A DNA stretch of 64,000 nucleotides from Blastobasis lacticolella (Eukaryota > Arthropoda > Insecta > Lepidoptera > Blastobasidae), in contig LR990049.1 in assembly GCA_905147135.1 (NCBI GenBank), positions 17,439,428 through 17,503,427 on the forward strand, given 5' to 3'. The notes under the pieces were generated by a model. That model saw only the letters and a program-made list of their open reading frames with translations, ran no database searches and was not told the origin of the DNA. The translations under genes were made by a program, and so were the position numbers. This document shows, in pieces, positions 41,501 through 53,500 of this stretch. The stretch's first letter is position 1, and each line of letters opens with the position of its first letter.

Positions 41501-44500
41501 TGCATGTAACTTAGTCTAGATATTATTCTGGATTGTGTTGTAGTTTCCATTTCTTAGTACACTAATCCCCACAGCGACTCACGGTACCCACGTCGCGGCC
41601 ATAGCAGCCGGATACTTCCCGGACGAGCCAGACAAGAACGGAGTGGCTCCCGGGGCCAAGGTCGTCTCTCTCACCATCGGTGACAGCCGGCTGGGCTCCA
41701 TGGAGACCGGTACAGCCCTGGTGCGGGCCTGCATCAAGGTTATGGAGCTCTCCAAGGCAATGAAGATAGATGTCATCAACATGAGTTATGGGGAACACGC
41801 GCATTGGGCGAATGCTGGGTAAGTGCGCTGTACATCCAGTAAATAGCATTCATTTTGTGACTCTGCGATATGTGGTGGCAGTGTGGTGTACTGCAAAGTA
41901 GAATAGCACCAACCCCTTACATTCGTGGGTGTCGTACAAGGCGACTAACGTTTTCGGGGCAAAAGATCAGGGATTCACCGCAGGCTAGTAAATGGGCAGC
42001 AGCGTTTTCCATTGTTATATTATAAAAATGCTATCTCCCACCCGCCTGCCAAGCAAGACTTGGCCAAGACCACTTGTGGGAGAGGCGCTAAGTCTTGCAC
42101 TGGACTGTTACGGGTGTTGTGAACTTGTGATGATGACATTTGGATGCCTATTACTGTTTCACGCAAAGTCCACAACATAAGCGTTGCGTAGGATGGCCCT
42201 CCACGGACAGACGACCTATCGGCCGCCTAAATGTCCAGCTGTTTTAAATGTCTTCATAGTACAGAATAATATACCGTCACTGGGTGTCAATCCGCTCCCG
42301 AGACTGTTCAATCAGTCAGAAAGCCTTGGTACTGTAGCGACATCTATCGCTCCAATTAGGAAACTCAACAATACTCACATTAAGAGTACACAAACACAGG
42401 GTTGGCAAGCATCCGCATATAGATGGCGCTTACCGTCCTACATCGCGCTTGAGAAATGTGCCAACTTTCCCGGCATATATACTACTTCCGACGATCAACT
42501 GTCGGACACTTGGTCCCCTGGTCACAACACCCGGCCAGGTGGGTCCACCTTCTTCATCTTCGCTTGCCAACATTGATGGCTACCATGGCATCCATGGCAG
42601 GTCCTCCACCGCCAAAGTGGTGAACCCGACGTGATCGATATCACACGAGGCAAATAGCCGGTGCATTCCAGTTAGAATGCATGGACTGGCTTGCAATTAG
42701 CACAAGCCAATGCATTGTTCTTGCTGCACTTTAACGACAATAATTTCCTCGTCAGGCGCATTGGCGACATAATATGCGAAGTGGTGAACCGGTACAACGT
42801 GTCGTGGGTGGTCTCGGCCGGCAACCACGGGCCCGCGCTGTGCACCGTGGGCGCGCCGCCGGACATCGCACAGCCTATACTCATTGGTAAGTTGGCTTGC
42901 TGGTCTATACTTTGATTTGTAATTATAGTACCTACTTGCCATTCGGCAGTTTGGATTGCCACAACGAACGCTGACCTCGTGTTTGGAGCGAATGTACCAA
43001 TGACTTTTTTTGAGTTATGTACTTGTTCTACGGGGGAGGAAAACTTCGTGAAGAAACCTGCACGTTCAGGCGACTCAAGGCGTAACTATGATTCAATCTG
43101 GTCAGGTTTCCATATATATTGAGTCACGGACGTCGGATGGCAGTCGCTCCACTATAATTCATAATTGCCTGATCTGCCAAATCCTGGGTCTCGGTCGAGC
43201 CGGAGCCGGGCCCTCGGGCGCGTGAAAACCGGGATATTGACGCCAAGATTCACCTTACACATACGTACATACTTAAAGCTCACGCCTCTGTCCCACAGCC
43301 AGTAAGATTGTTTGCCACCTTAGAGGTATAAAAAAAAGGTGGGGTAGGCAGAGATTTTGGTCCACCACTTTGCTCTGTCCTAACACAGCTCCCTAGCCTC
43401 GCATATATCCACAACACTTCACACATCTCCTGTTATTCTTGTCACTTCGAACCCCAGCTTTATCTTGCAACCATATGAACAACTACTTAGATTTATTTAT
43501 TTAACATATATTGTGCACAATAAATAGTATACAAAATTGACATACAGAAAAAATTACAACAGATACAGCTTATAAGACAGTTAGTTGTTTATATTCCTAT
43601 TGTATTTTGTACATTGCCTACAATATTAATATTCTCACTGTTTATGTAAGAGATTGCTCTCAGCGATAAGGCCGCCCTTGTACCTATATTTTTTATATCT
43701 CCTTTAATGTGCAACAACATACAACCATCGATAAAAACTCGGCCATCCCACCCAGGCGTGGGCGCGTACGTGTCCCCCGAGATGATGTCCGCGGCGTACT
43801 CGATGCGCGCCCGCGTGGCCGGCGGCGCGTTCAGCTGGAGCTCGCGCGGGCCCGCCGCCGACGGCGCCATGGGCGTCGCTGTTTGCGCGCCGGGCGGCGC
43901 CGTCGCCTCCGTCGCCAGGTGAGTGCACTGACGCAAGAATAGACATTGCACTGACACAGCACAGACCGCTGCACTGACACGTGAGGCAGACCATTGCACT
44001 GACACAATCAAGACGAAATTCTGTACTGACACACGAGACTGACCATTTCACTGACACAAGGAAGACAAAGCACTACACTGGTGCACCAACCGCTGCATTG
44101 ACATATAAAACCAACCGCTGCACTGAAAGATAAGACCAATTGCATTGACACATGAGACCGATCACTGCACCGATACACAAGACAGACCACTGCACTGACA
44201 CATGAGACTAAACACTGCACTGACACAATACAGACCACTGCACTGGCACGTTACACCGATCACTACACTGACACGTTACACCGATCACTGCACTGACACA
44301 CAGACAGACCACTGCATTGATATGTTAAACCGACCGCTTCACTGACACATAAGATCGACCACTGCACTGACACACAGACAGACCACTGCACTGACACATG
44401 ACACTGACACAGCAAAACGAAGCACTGCACTGACTGCTACTGACACATAAGACCAACCACTGCACTGACACATAAGATCGACCACTGCACTGACACACAG

Positions 44501-47500
44501 ACAGACCACTGCACTGACACATGACACTGACACAGCAAAACGAAGCACTGCACTGACTGCTACTGACACATAAGACCAACCACTGCACTGACACATAAAA
44601 CCCGGTTCCATCTATCATCCATGGTCTTACCAACCTCTCGCTCATGCGTATAGCGTCAGACCTGAGGGCCTATCGGCTATCTCAGTGAACAACTGAATTT
44701 GACATAAAAAAATCTGACACTACTCTAATTTGGTAGACGCCATTGCCAGTTTTCAACGTAGCTGACGTAGTGTAGAATTATCTAGTGTCAAATACAGTTG
44801 TCAACTGAGTTAGCCAATAGCCCCGCTGATCACAAAAGATGCACGCGCTTACTTGACGCGTGTGCTTTCATATCTCGCACGCAGTAACAGTAATAATAGT
44901 TTTTACTTTCAGATTCACTTTGAGGAACTCTCAACTAATGAATGGAACGTCAATGGCTGCTCCCCACGTCGCCGGTGCTGTCGGTGAGTATATTTTATAC
45001 GTCTCGGTTTGCTGTTTAAAGAAGTGTTTGCTTAATAGTTGAGCAAAGATTTGTTTTTTTGCGCCCAACTTAGTACAGTTTCCGTTTACTCAATCTTTGG
45101 CTGTTTCCCGACCGGTTGCAATAAAAAAGAAGAAAAATGAAATTAGACATTTACTTGTAGTTAGTAGTTATACTAGTAAGAGACGTACCGATTGAGCTAA
45201 AGCCGACCAACCGTCAGTTGCAGGTGATACTAATCCTTACGGACTATAAAATATAGTCGCTTTTGGATTAATTTGGTTGCGTAGGCGAGCCGACCTTGGT
45301 CGGACATCCGACACGTCCCCTGGACCCAAAAGCGATTTTATTTTATACTTTGTAAGGATTGGTATCGCCTGCAACTGACGGTTGGTTGGCTCCAGCCAAA
45401 TCGGCATCTGTTACTAGTTTCAGTAGCAGCTAATAATGTCCTATGAATAAATAAATAAATAAAAATCCCCCACAGCCGCCCTGGTGTCCGGTTTAAAAGC
45501 GAAGGCGGTCCCATACTCGCCGTACTCGCTGAAGCGTGCCATGGAGAACTCGGCCACGTTCCTGCCGCACGTGGAGCCCTGGGCGCAGGGCGCTGGGCTG
45601 CTCAATATCGAGAAGGTGGGTACTGGTGGTTACTGATAAAGAATAAAATCTTGGCGTTAATGTCGTGATTGTAAAATCATCTCGGCGTTAATGTCCAGGT
45701 TGTGCTTTTGTGCGCGAAGGCCTGGGGTCCGCCTTGATCATGACCCAGGGTTTTGCCGTGAAGCGACTGCTATCTGACCTTCGTGACCCTGCTACCAGGG
45801 AAACCTGAATAGATTGGATCATGGTTACCCATTCAGTCGCCTGAATGTTCGCAGGTTTCATCACTATGTTTTCCCTTACCGTAAGAGCATCTTTTAGTGT
45901 TCAGCTAAGGTATATAACTCAGAAAAGAGTCATTGGTACGTTGCAACAGGGACATTAACGCCAAGATGTCTTTTTTACTATTCATAATATTTCTTGCATT
46001 GCAACATTGGTCTTATATTAATTTATGAACCACACACAAGCCTAAAACTAACCCACCTATTCCCTCCACAGGCCTTCGACCTCCTAACCGAGTTCCACTC
46101 GCAACCGGAGCGCGACGTCACATTCAAGATCCAATGTGGCGGGTCCGCTAAGGGCATACTGCTAAGGCCGCGCGAGGGCGACCCGCCTAAGGACATTGGC
46201 ATTACCATAGAGCCACAGTTCCTGCAGAGCCACCACGATATGGAAAGTGAGTGTTCTTGAGAGTTTACATTCAATTTTGGACTTCATCTCAATTCTTCTA
46301 GTGCAGAGTTGTTTCATAATACTTAATGTGTCGTATTTATTATCAAAATATTAGGTTCTTACTCATGAAATTGGCGTCTTGCGTTTTGCAAACACTATTT
46401 TAACTATCCTCTCCATAAGATGACATCTGATCAAAAAAAGCAAAACTGACGACAGATGAAAACTTTGGAATTTTAAATTTTATTTTAGGTATTTATTTTT
46501 ACAATCAAGTATTAAAATATTAATAACATACATTTTTGAAATCAAGTATTCAAGTATTAATTTTGATACTTTTGTTATTTATAATTAAAAATATTTGAAC
46601 TAATGTATTTGGCCAATTTCATAGGTAAGGACCCAATATAGAAATGGCCCCAATATTTTTGCGCGTGACTTTGCTTCAAATTTGATCAAAATAGCCTGTG
46701 TGTAATATTCCATATGCAAACTTAGCCTACCTATTTCCATACCAAAACCTGTTCATTGCGTTTAGGTAGTTCATAGGCCAGCCTTTGGTCTGTTTCTACG
46801 TATTGTAAAATGGCAGCCTCATGTTAGGTGTCATTGCCCTTTACATTATACGTGTATTATTTTTCCTTAGAAAAAGAAAAATGTGTCAAAGAAAACGAAT
46901 GCCAAATAGTACCCGCTAGTTTATTTGGTATGTCAATGTTACAATTTATCAATGTAGTAGAGTTGCCCATGCAGAACACTGTATAATGTACCTAGCCCTC
47001 GTAAGTATAGGGTAGAAATTTGAATAGACTAACTAGAAAATTCTTTTTACAGTGAATACTCACACCAAAGATTCTAAGTTCTCCTAACTTTAACACTCCT
47101 TTCATGGAGCCCGTCTGAAAAAGTTACTTACTTACTTACTGCGCTGGCTCAGCGACCCAAAGTGGATCTTGGCCTCCGACACCAGAGATCGCCACCTCTC
47201 CCTATCCTGCGCCATCTCCTGCCAATCGAGGATTCCTAGTGCGTGCAGGTCTTTCAGGACTCCATCCCTCCAGCGATATCTGGGTCGCCCGACCGGTCGA
47301 CGTCCGCTCGGCCGACCCACATATGCTCTCCTAACGGCGCGATCCTCCCCCATCCTCTCCACGTGGCCAAGCCAACGCAATCTTGCAGCCTTGATCTCTC
47401 CCAGAATATTGGGTTCGGAAATAAGCTGTTCCACCTCCTCGTTCTTTCTTCTCTTCCACATGCCGTCCTCACCCTGTGTTGGCCCCAGAATTTTCCGGAA

Positions 47501-50500
47501 GATCTTACGTTCAGCGACCAATAACTTGTTCTCCTCCTTAAGTGTCAGTGTCCAAGCCTCACATCCGTACATCAAGATTGGTCTGATAACTGTTTTATAT
47601 ATCCGAATCTTGGTTTTCCTGCTTATCAGTTTGGACACCAACACCTCTGAAAAAGTTACTTACCACGAATTTTTTTTAGATGTTATTTATTATGTATTTA
47701 TTTTTTAGTTGCCTTTTTATTCATTACAAAAGTATTTGATTCGTATTCTACATAGAAGTAATTGATGGAAGTAATAGCTAGATAGATATGATAGTTTGAT
47801 ATTGCATGAACACATTTTAAACGGCCTGACTATTGCCATGAATTGAAAACCGTTAATGTGGGCCTTGTAAACTCATCAACGTCTGTTTAAGCCATCTGGC
47901 AATGGCGTTCCATACAAGATACTAATTGGGAATCTAGGTTTAAATCTAGACTTTCTGGATCTTATTGCCAGGAAAACCTTACCAGGTCCGGATTAACATA
48001 CCTTACCTTGTCCCATCCAACACAACCCGCCTTCCAACCTGACGTCGTTAGTAAGCCAACTGGGTACACCAACGTTTACAACGTCCACAAATCGACGGTT
48101 TGACTCTTAACGCGTTCTCCAATGGTCCAAAACGCATTTCCCAGGCCCTGTTTTCAAGTAATTCCACTCCCAAATAACCCCATTGTCAGACCCTAATTTT
48201 AACGATCTATCAATACAATGACAGACATTGCAGACAAGACTAGACCTATAATCCCAATCCCCCCATCTACGCATAATTGTATGCCAAGCGGATACACCAA
48301 CGTCTATGTAGGCCCGATGCATTGCAAACAAGTCTGTGACAAATCGGAGGTTGAACTCGTAACGCATTCTCCAATGGTCCAAACACATGTCCCAGGTCCC
48401 TGTCATGGTAATACCACCCCTAAAAGCTTCCATTTCTTTATCGTCCCGTTTCTATGTACACCCAATGTGAACCAAGTTCCGATCGAGATCACCCCTAGAA
48501 CTAGACTCCCAAATCCCCCCAACCACGCATGTGTGCAAAGCCAACGTCTATGTAGTCCCGATGCGTTGCAGACAAAACAGTGATACTGCGACAAATCTTT
48601 GGATTAATTCGTTCACATTCTCCAATGGTCCAAAACGCATTTCCCAGGTAATCCCACTCCCAAAAGGCCCCGTTTCCTTATCGTCCCGTATCCAAGTGCG
48701 CCCATTGTAACCCTGATATTAACAAGTTCCGATCGATCCAGCTCATAATCTAGACCTAGACTCCCAACTCCCCCACGCATAATTGTGTGCCAAGCGGATA
48801 CACCAACGTCTATGTAGGCCCGATGCGTTGCAGACAAGACAGTGATACTGCGACAAATCTGGCGATTAACTCGTTCACATTCTCCAATGGTCCAAAACGC
48901 ATTTCCCAGGTAATCCCACTCCCAAAAGGCCCCGTTTCCTTATCGTCCCGTATCCAAGTGCGCCTATTGTGACCCTGATATTAACAAGTTCCGATCGATC
49001 CAGCTCATCATCTAGACCTAGACTCCCAACTCCCCCCTACGCATAATTGTGTGCCAAGAGGATACACCAACGTCTATGTAGGCCCGATGCGTTGCAGACA
49101 AGACAGTGATACCGCGACAGATCGAGTTCGGGATGCGGCTGGCGCTCGCCACGCCCGCCGCCTGGGTGTCCGCGCCGGCCTACCTGGACATGATGAACGC
49201 GTCCCGCCAGATCGCCGTGAGGGTTGACACGACCGGGTTGACGCCCGGCCCGCATTTCACTAGGTGAGTGGGTATGTTTTGCTGTGCGAGTTTGTGGGGT
49301 TTGTTTGTGATTCGCGAAAGCGGAAAATCTTATCTGGGATGTTTACATCCCTATGTTGAGCAAGCAAACGATTAGGGCTGGACTATCTCAATCGCCGTAT
49401 CCTTAATCGCTTTCCACTGAATAGAAGATTTGAGCCACTCATAGGTTTATGTAAAACTCTAACCAATTTTGTAATACGGTTGGTGGTAATAATCACATCT
49501 ACCTACTGTTTTTTCAATAGAAAAAAGACAAAACAATTGAGCACGACAACAATAATACCCAATATGGTGTAAAAAGATACTAATATGGCGCCACGGAAAA
49601 CTTTACTGAAGAAAAGAGAACTGACGCCCCTCTCACGGTCATTATTCTCGTTGTCACGCCCAATAAGGGCACAATTTCAGATAGCGCTAGTGAGGCATAA
49701 GGTCTGTTGTCAAAATACTGTCGTGCTACTCGACAGAAACAACTGATGTAAAATGAGGAATCTATTCCAGCCATTAATTATTATTTTGACATCCAAACTC
49801 ACGTCGCAGTAGCGCCATCTCGTGTATTTTGGAATCGCGAAAACCCTGTTTTGTGTTTACTATAGAAACACACTACGTGTATATTCTGGATGCGAAAGGC
49901 ACAGGACCGGCCTTTTGAGATCTTTGGGGGAGGCCCATGCCCTGGCGTCTTCGGCTGATATGATGATATAATGTTTTAAACTATCGCGGTTATCATCACA
50001 CATTTTAAAGGTATGTTCCGGGTTTCCCACCAACACCGGGGTTCGTCAACTAAGGTACCTTTCAAATGTGTAAGATCTGCGAGCGTCCAAAGAGACTGGA
50101 CTTCTGGGGGAGCTGGGCTAGCTAAATTAGCATGCCTTAACTACGCACAAGGGACCAAGTTTGACTTGAAGTGCGGAAAAAGGAGCCCATTAACCTGAAC
50201 CTATGTGTGATATTAATAAAAATAATAATCTTGGCGTTAATATCCCGGTTATGCTCTCGACAACGAGGGCCCGGGGTCCGCCTTGACCATGGTCCAGGTT
50301 TTGGCGATCAGGCAATTACAGTGGAGCGACTACCATCTGACCTCCGTGACCCCGCTACCAGGGGAACCTGACCAGATTGGATCATGGTTACAAATTCAGT
50401 TGCCTGAATTTGCAGGTTTCATCACGATGTTTTCCCTCATTGTAAGAGCATCGGTTGGTATTCAACTAATGTACATAACCTAGAAAAGAGTCATCGGTAC

Positions 50501-53500
50501 ATGGCCGCAGCGGGATTCGAGCTCGGCACCTCTCACTTACGAGTTGGATACTCAACCGCCCGGCTGCCGACGCTCTGTGTGTGACATGACGGTGTACTCC
50601 TCAGCATATGCGCATACGACGTGTCGTGCGTGGGCAAGGGGCCGGTGTTCCGCGTGCCCATCACGGTGTTCCAGCCGGAGCCGCTGCAGCTGTCCGCGCC
50701 CGGCTGCCCCGCCATCGCCGCCGAGGGGGTGCTCTTCAAGCCGGCCACCATACGGAGGCACTTCGTCATCGGTGAGTGTATACTGGCCAGCAAGTCTGCT
50801 GCTGCAGCGGCACCGCCGATCTCCAATCGCATGATACCACCCTCAGGAATGACGTCACAGAATATCCGAAATGCATATTGTGACGTTATTCCGGAGGGAT
50901 GGTACCATGCGATTGGAGATCGGCGGTGCCGTTCCTGCAGTGCGATGCTTTATAACAACAGTATTGGTCGCAGCGCGGTCGTGTGACAAATTGTTTTTTA
51001 TAATGCTACGCAGTGACAAACGGGCAGACAGCCCACCTGATGGTGAGTGGTAACTGCTCATAACATCTACGTTTCATGCATTTAAGTTGCAGGTAACAAT
51101 TATGCAGAACCGCAGGTGCCTTGGCACTAAGAACTAAGATGAAATGTCTCATGCCTGGACTCACAAGAGTCGCGTACCACCTAAACTCCGCCTTGGGAGT
51201 ACCTATAACCGGGAAAGCCTTTTAGGATTCACCGAATGCGACACCCCACAGGGATGGGGTGCGCACAGGCAAGCATTGTTGTTTGGCGGCAGAACTAGAT
51301 AAGGCAGTCGTACTAACCCAGACAGACTCCTCAGGCTTAACACAGTCCCACCACCTCATAAACTGTCTCACTGGAACTAACCCTGTTTCCATCCCCACAG
51401 CACCCTCGGAAGCCACATGGGGCGTGCTCCGTCTCTCGACGGCCGACGCCGAGAAGACGGGTCGTTTCCTCGTCCACACGATGCAGATGCTGCCTCGGCG
51501 CAGCTGCCGCAGCCACGAATGCCAAAAGTTGGTCAACGTCACGGCAGAGGCGCCAACGCTGCTGCCATTCCAGATTGTGGTGAGTGGCAGGAGATGCGAG
51601 ACAGATGTATAGCTTTTTTGTGTCGATCTGTAGGTGAAAGGCTAGGGGGCGAGCTTGTAGAAAGTGTCTACATTCCATTTGTAGTCACACCTAACTTTAG
51701 GATAGTGTAATCCTCGAGACAGTGATAGCCAAATACAGGGATGCCAAATATGCCAGCAAACGAGCGGTAGCCAAAGCCAGACGTTGTCATTTAAAAGGGC
51801 TAAGAGTTCTCTTTTCAGAATTCGACATTTAAAAAATTGCGATACAAGCTGAAAAGAGCAAAAGTCAAGCAACCAACCTAGAGTCAAGGCTTTGCAAAAA
51901 TAAATTGTGGATTCCTCGGTTGTATTTCATTGAAATTATGTTTGGGTGCAGTTTTTATGTATCCAGACCAGAATTTCGTATCGGTACATCCTGGGGTAGG
52001 CACCAGACCATTCTGGGGTGGGCACGACCCACCCAGCCCTACGCCTATGGCCTTTGATTCGTACGGTGGCCCAGTGGATGCACCTCTTTATGCTGCTTAT
52101 TCAGTAGGTCGTGGAAATACGAGCGCCATCTCTCCTTTACTGCGCGGTCGTCGCATACGCGTCTACTTTGAGAGAATTTTACTGAGCTGTTAAGCCTAAT
52201 TTCAGCTAGTAATTGTCGCTGCAGCTCCTATGAGCGAAGTAGTTGAAATCTTGGCTAACTCTTTGAAACCATAACATTTATGCGGTAACTGTATTGCGTA
52301 AAGCGGTTGCCGCAAGTCTTCTGTAGAATGAGGATTTCGCGATTCTAAAATTAAAATAAAGCCCTGCCATTGGCGGAAATTGTTTCGTCATTCTACAGGC
52401 TATAAAATAGTAATACTCCGATCTGACTGGAGCCGTCCAATCGTCAGTTGCAGTCAATACTAATCCTTACGAAGTGCAAAATAAAGTCAATTTTGGATTC
52501 ATTCGGGTGCGCGGGCCAGCTGCCCTTGGTCGGACGTCCGACCACGTCCCCTGCCCCCAAAACCGACTTCATTTTATACTGCATAAGGATTATTATTAAC
52601 TGCAATTGACGCTTGGTCGGCTTCAGCCAAATCGGAGCGTCTGTTACTAGTTTTACGCCTCACTAGCGTCATCCCAAACCGCCCCCTCCACCACCACCCT
52701 CTTCTTCCAGGGCGGCGTGACCCTCGAGATCGTGATAGCCAAGTACTGGGCCAACATCGGCGAGCTAGTCGTGGACTACACGATCGAGTTCCACGGGCTG
52801 CGGCCGGACTTCGGCGCGCGGCTGTCGCTGGCGGCCGCGGACGGCGTGCGCGGCGTGCGGCTGGCCGCGCTGCGCATGCAGGAGGTGCAGCCCAGCGCCA
52901 CGCTCAAGTACGCCGAGCCGGTCGTCAGGTGGGTGCCGCGCGGGGCCGCGTCCCAGCCCCGCGGCTGTCCCGGCGGCGGCTGGCCGCGCTGCGCATGCAG
53001 GAGGTGCAGCCCAGCGCCACGCTCAAGTACGCCGAGCCGGTCGTCAGGTGGGTGCCGCGCGGGGCCGCGTCCCAGCCCCGCGGCTGTCCCGGCGGCGGCT
53101 GGCCGCGCTGCGCATGCAGGAGGTGCAGCCCAGCGCCACGCTCAAGTACGCCGAGCCGGTCGTCAGGTGGGTGCCGCGCGGGGCCGCGTCCCAGCCCCGC
53201 GGCTGTCCCGGCGGCGGCTGGCCGCGCTGCGCATGCAGGAGGTGCAGCCCAGCGCCACGCTCAAGTACGCCGAGCCGGTCGTCAGGTGGGTGCCGCGCGG
53301 GGCCGCGTCCCAGCCCCGCGGCTGTCCCGGCGGCGGCTGGCCGCGCTGCGCATGCAGGAGGTGCAGCCCAGCGCCACGCTCAAGTACGCCGAGCCGGTCG
53401 TCAGGTGGGTGCCGCGCGGGGCCGCGTCCCAGCCCCGCGGCTGTCCCGGCGGCGGCTGGCCGCGCTGCGCATGCAGGAGGTGCAGCCCAGCGCCACGCTC

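Noticed and set aside
41990..42660. Small plus-strand open frames in TPP2 intron 7
   Set aside because: They have no conserved motif, and overlap or follow interspersed repeat R3; no splice or start evidence.
44008..44645. Cys-rich open frames on the minus strand
   Set aside because: They are translations of the GCACTGACACA minisatellite in TPP2 intron 9, with no gene signals.
48050..49120. Regular direct repeats, considered as a CRISPR-like array
   Set aside because: Units are about 250 bp, diverged, without short repeats and unique spacers, and sit in a eukaryotic intron.
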